In this document: positions 6,775 through 6,787 of the stretch, piece after piece
Layout: each line of letters opens with the position of its first letter
Position numbering within the stretch: the first letter of the stretch is position 1
Source of the DNA: Acidobacteriaceae bacterium
GTDB lineage: Bacteria; Acidobacteriota; Terriglobia; Terriglobales; Acidobacteriaceae
DNA length: 6,787 nt
Assembly: GCA_025462805.1 (NCBI GenBank)
Contig: JAOAPJ010000176.1
Span: 1 to 6,787 of the forward strand
Direction: 5' to 3'
Position numbers and translations under genes: made by a program
The notes under the pieces: model-generated
What the model was told of the DNA's origin: nothing
Databases searched by the model: none
Seen by the model: the letters and a program-made list of their open reading frames with translations, nothing else

Positions 6775-6780
6775 AAGAGG
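6775..6780 (+). promoter_or_regulatory. Possible ribosome binding site for a gene beyond the window
   Basis: AAGAGG lies 21 bases after the ilvE stop and 7 bases before the window edge, so a start codon at about 6788 would be well spaced. This hints at a closely following gene, perhaps co-transcribed with ilvE. The start itself is not visible. Confidence 0.25.
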
Positions 6781-6787
6781 CAGCGTC

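Noticed and set aside
1..6787. A hidden CRISPR array, tRNA/rRNA gene, insertion sequence, defence island or toxin-antitoxin pair
   Set aside because: No regularly spaced repeats, cloverleaf-like sequences, transposase motifs, terminal inverted repeats with target duplications, or small paired genes were found on either strand.

Overview
The window most likely comes from an acidobacterium (Acidobacteriota, class Terriglobia). The strongest sign is an 840-residue MacB/FtsX-type permease with two permease modules and no ATPase domain. That architecture is the 'acidobacterial duplicated orphan permease' (ADOP) family, which is amplified in this phylum. The moderately high GC content and C-ending codon preference of the permease and aminotransferase genes fit this, but I cannot name a genus.

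Layout, left to right. (1) 1-117, minus strand: the first 39 codons of an exported protein with a clear signal peptide, cut by the window edge; possibly an M48-type metallopeptidase. (2) 118-604: a gene-free stretch of about 490 bases with an inverted-repeat cluster (438-487) and a good sigma70-like promoter (518-546) facing right. (3) 605-2206, plus: a multi-membrane-span GT-C (family 39/PMT-like) glycosyltransferase. (4) 2313-2999, minus: a MarC-family inner-membrane protein, convergent with the glycosyltransferase gene. (5) 3000-3202: the divergent spacer between MarC and the permease, with a long imperfect inverted repeat (3061-3099) and a direct repeat. (6) 3203-5725, plus: the ADOP permease. 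(7) 5812-6753, plus: ilvE, the branched-chain amino acid aminotransferase, with a strong ribosome binding site and a perfect -10 box. The last bases hold a possible ribosome binding site for a following gene.

These genes do not form one pathway. Three encode membrane proteins (GT-C transferase, MarC, ADOP), one an exported protein and one a cytoplasmic biosynthetic enzyme. Only the permease and ilvE share a direction side by side, and ilvE seems to have its own -10 element. I see no CRISPR array, tRNA, rRNA, transposase, toxin-antitoxin pair or defence gene. I regard this as an ordinary chromosomal region. The points most worth a second look are the ATPase-less permease and the repeat structure in its divergent upstream region; I do not claim a new system.
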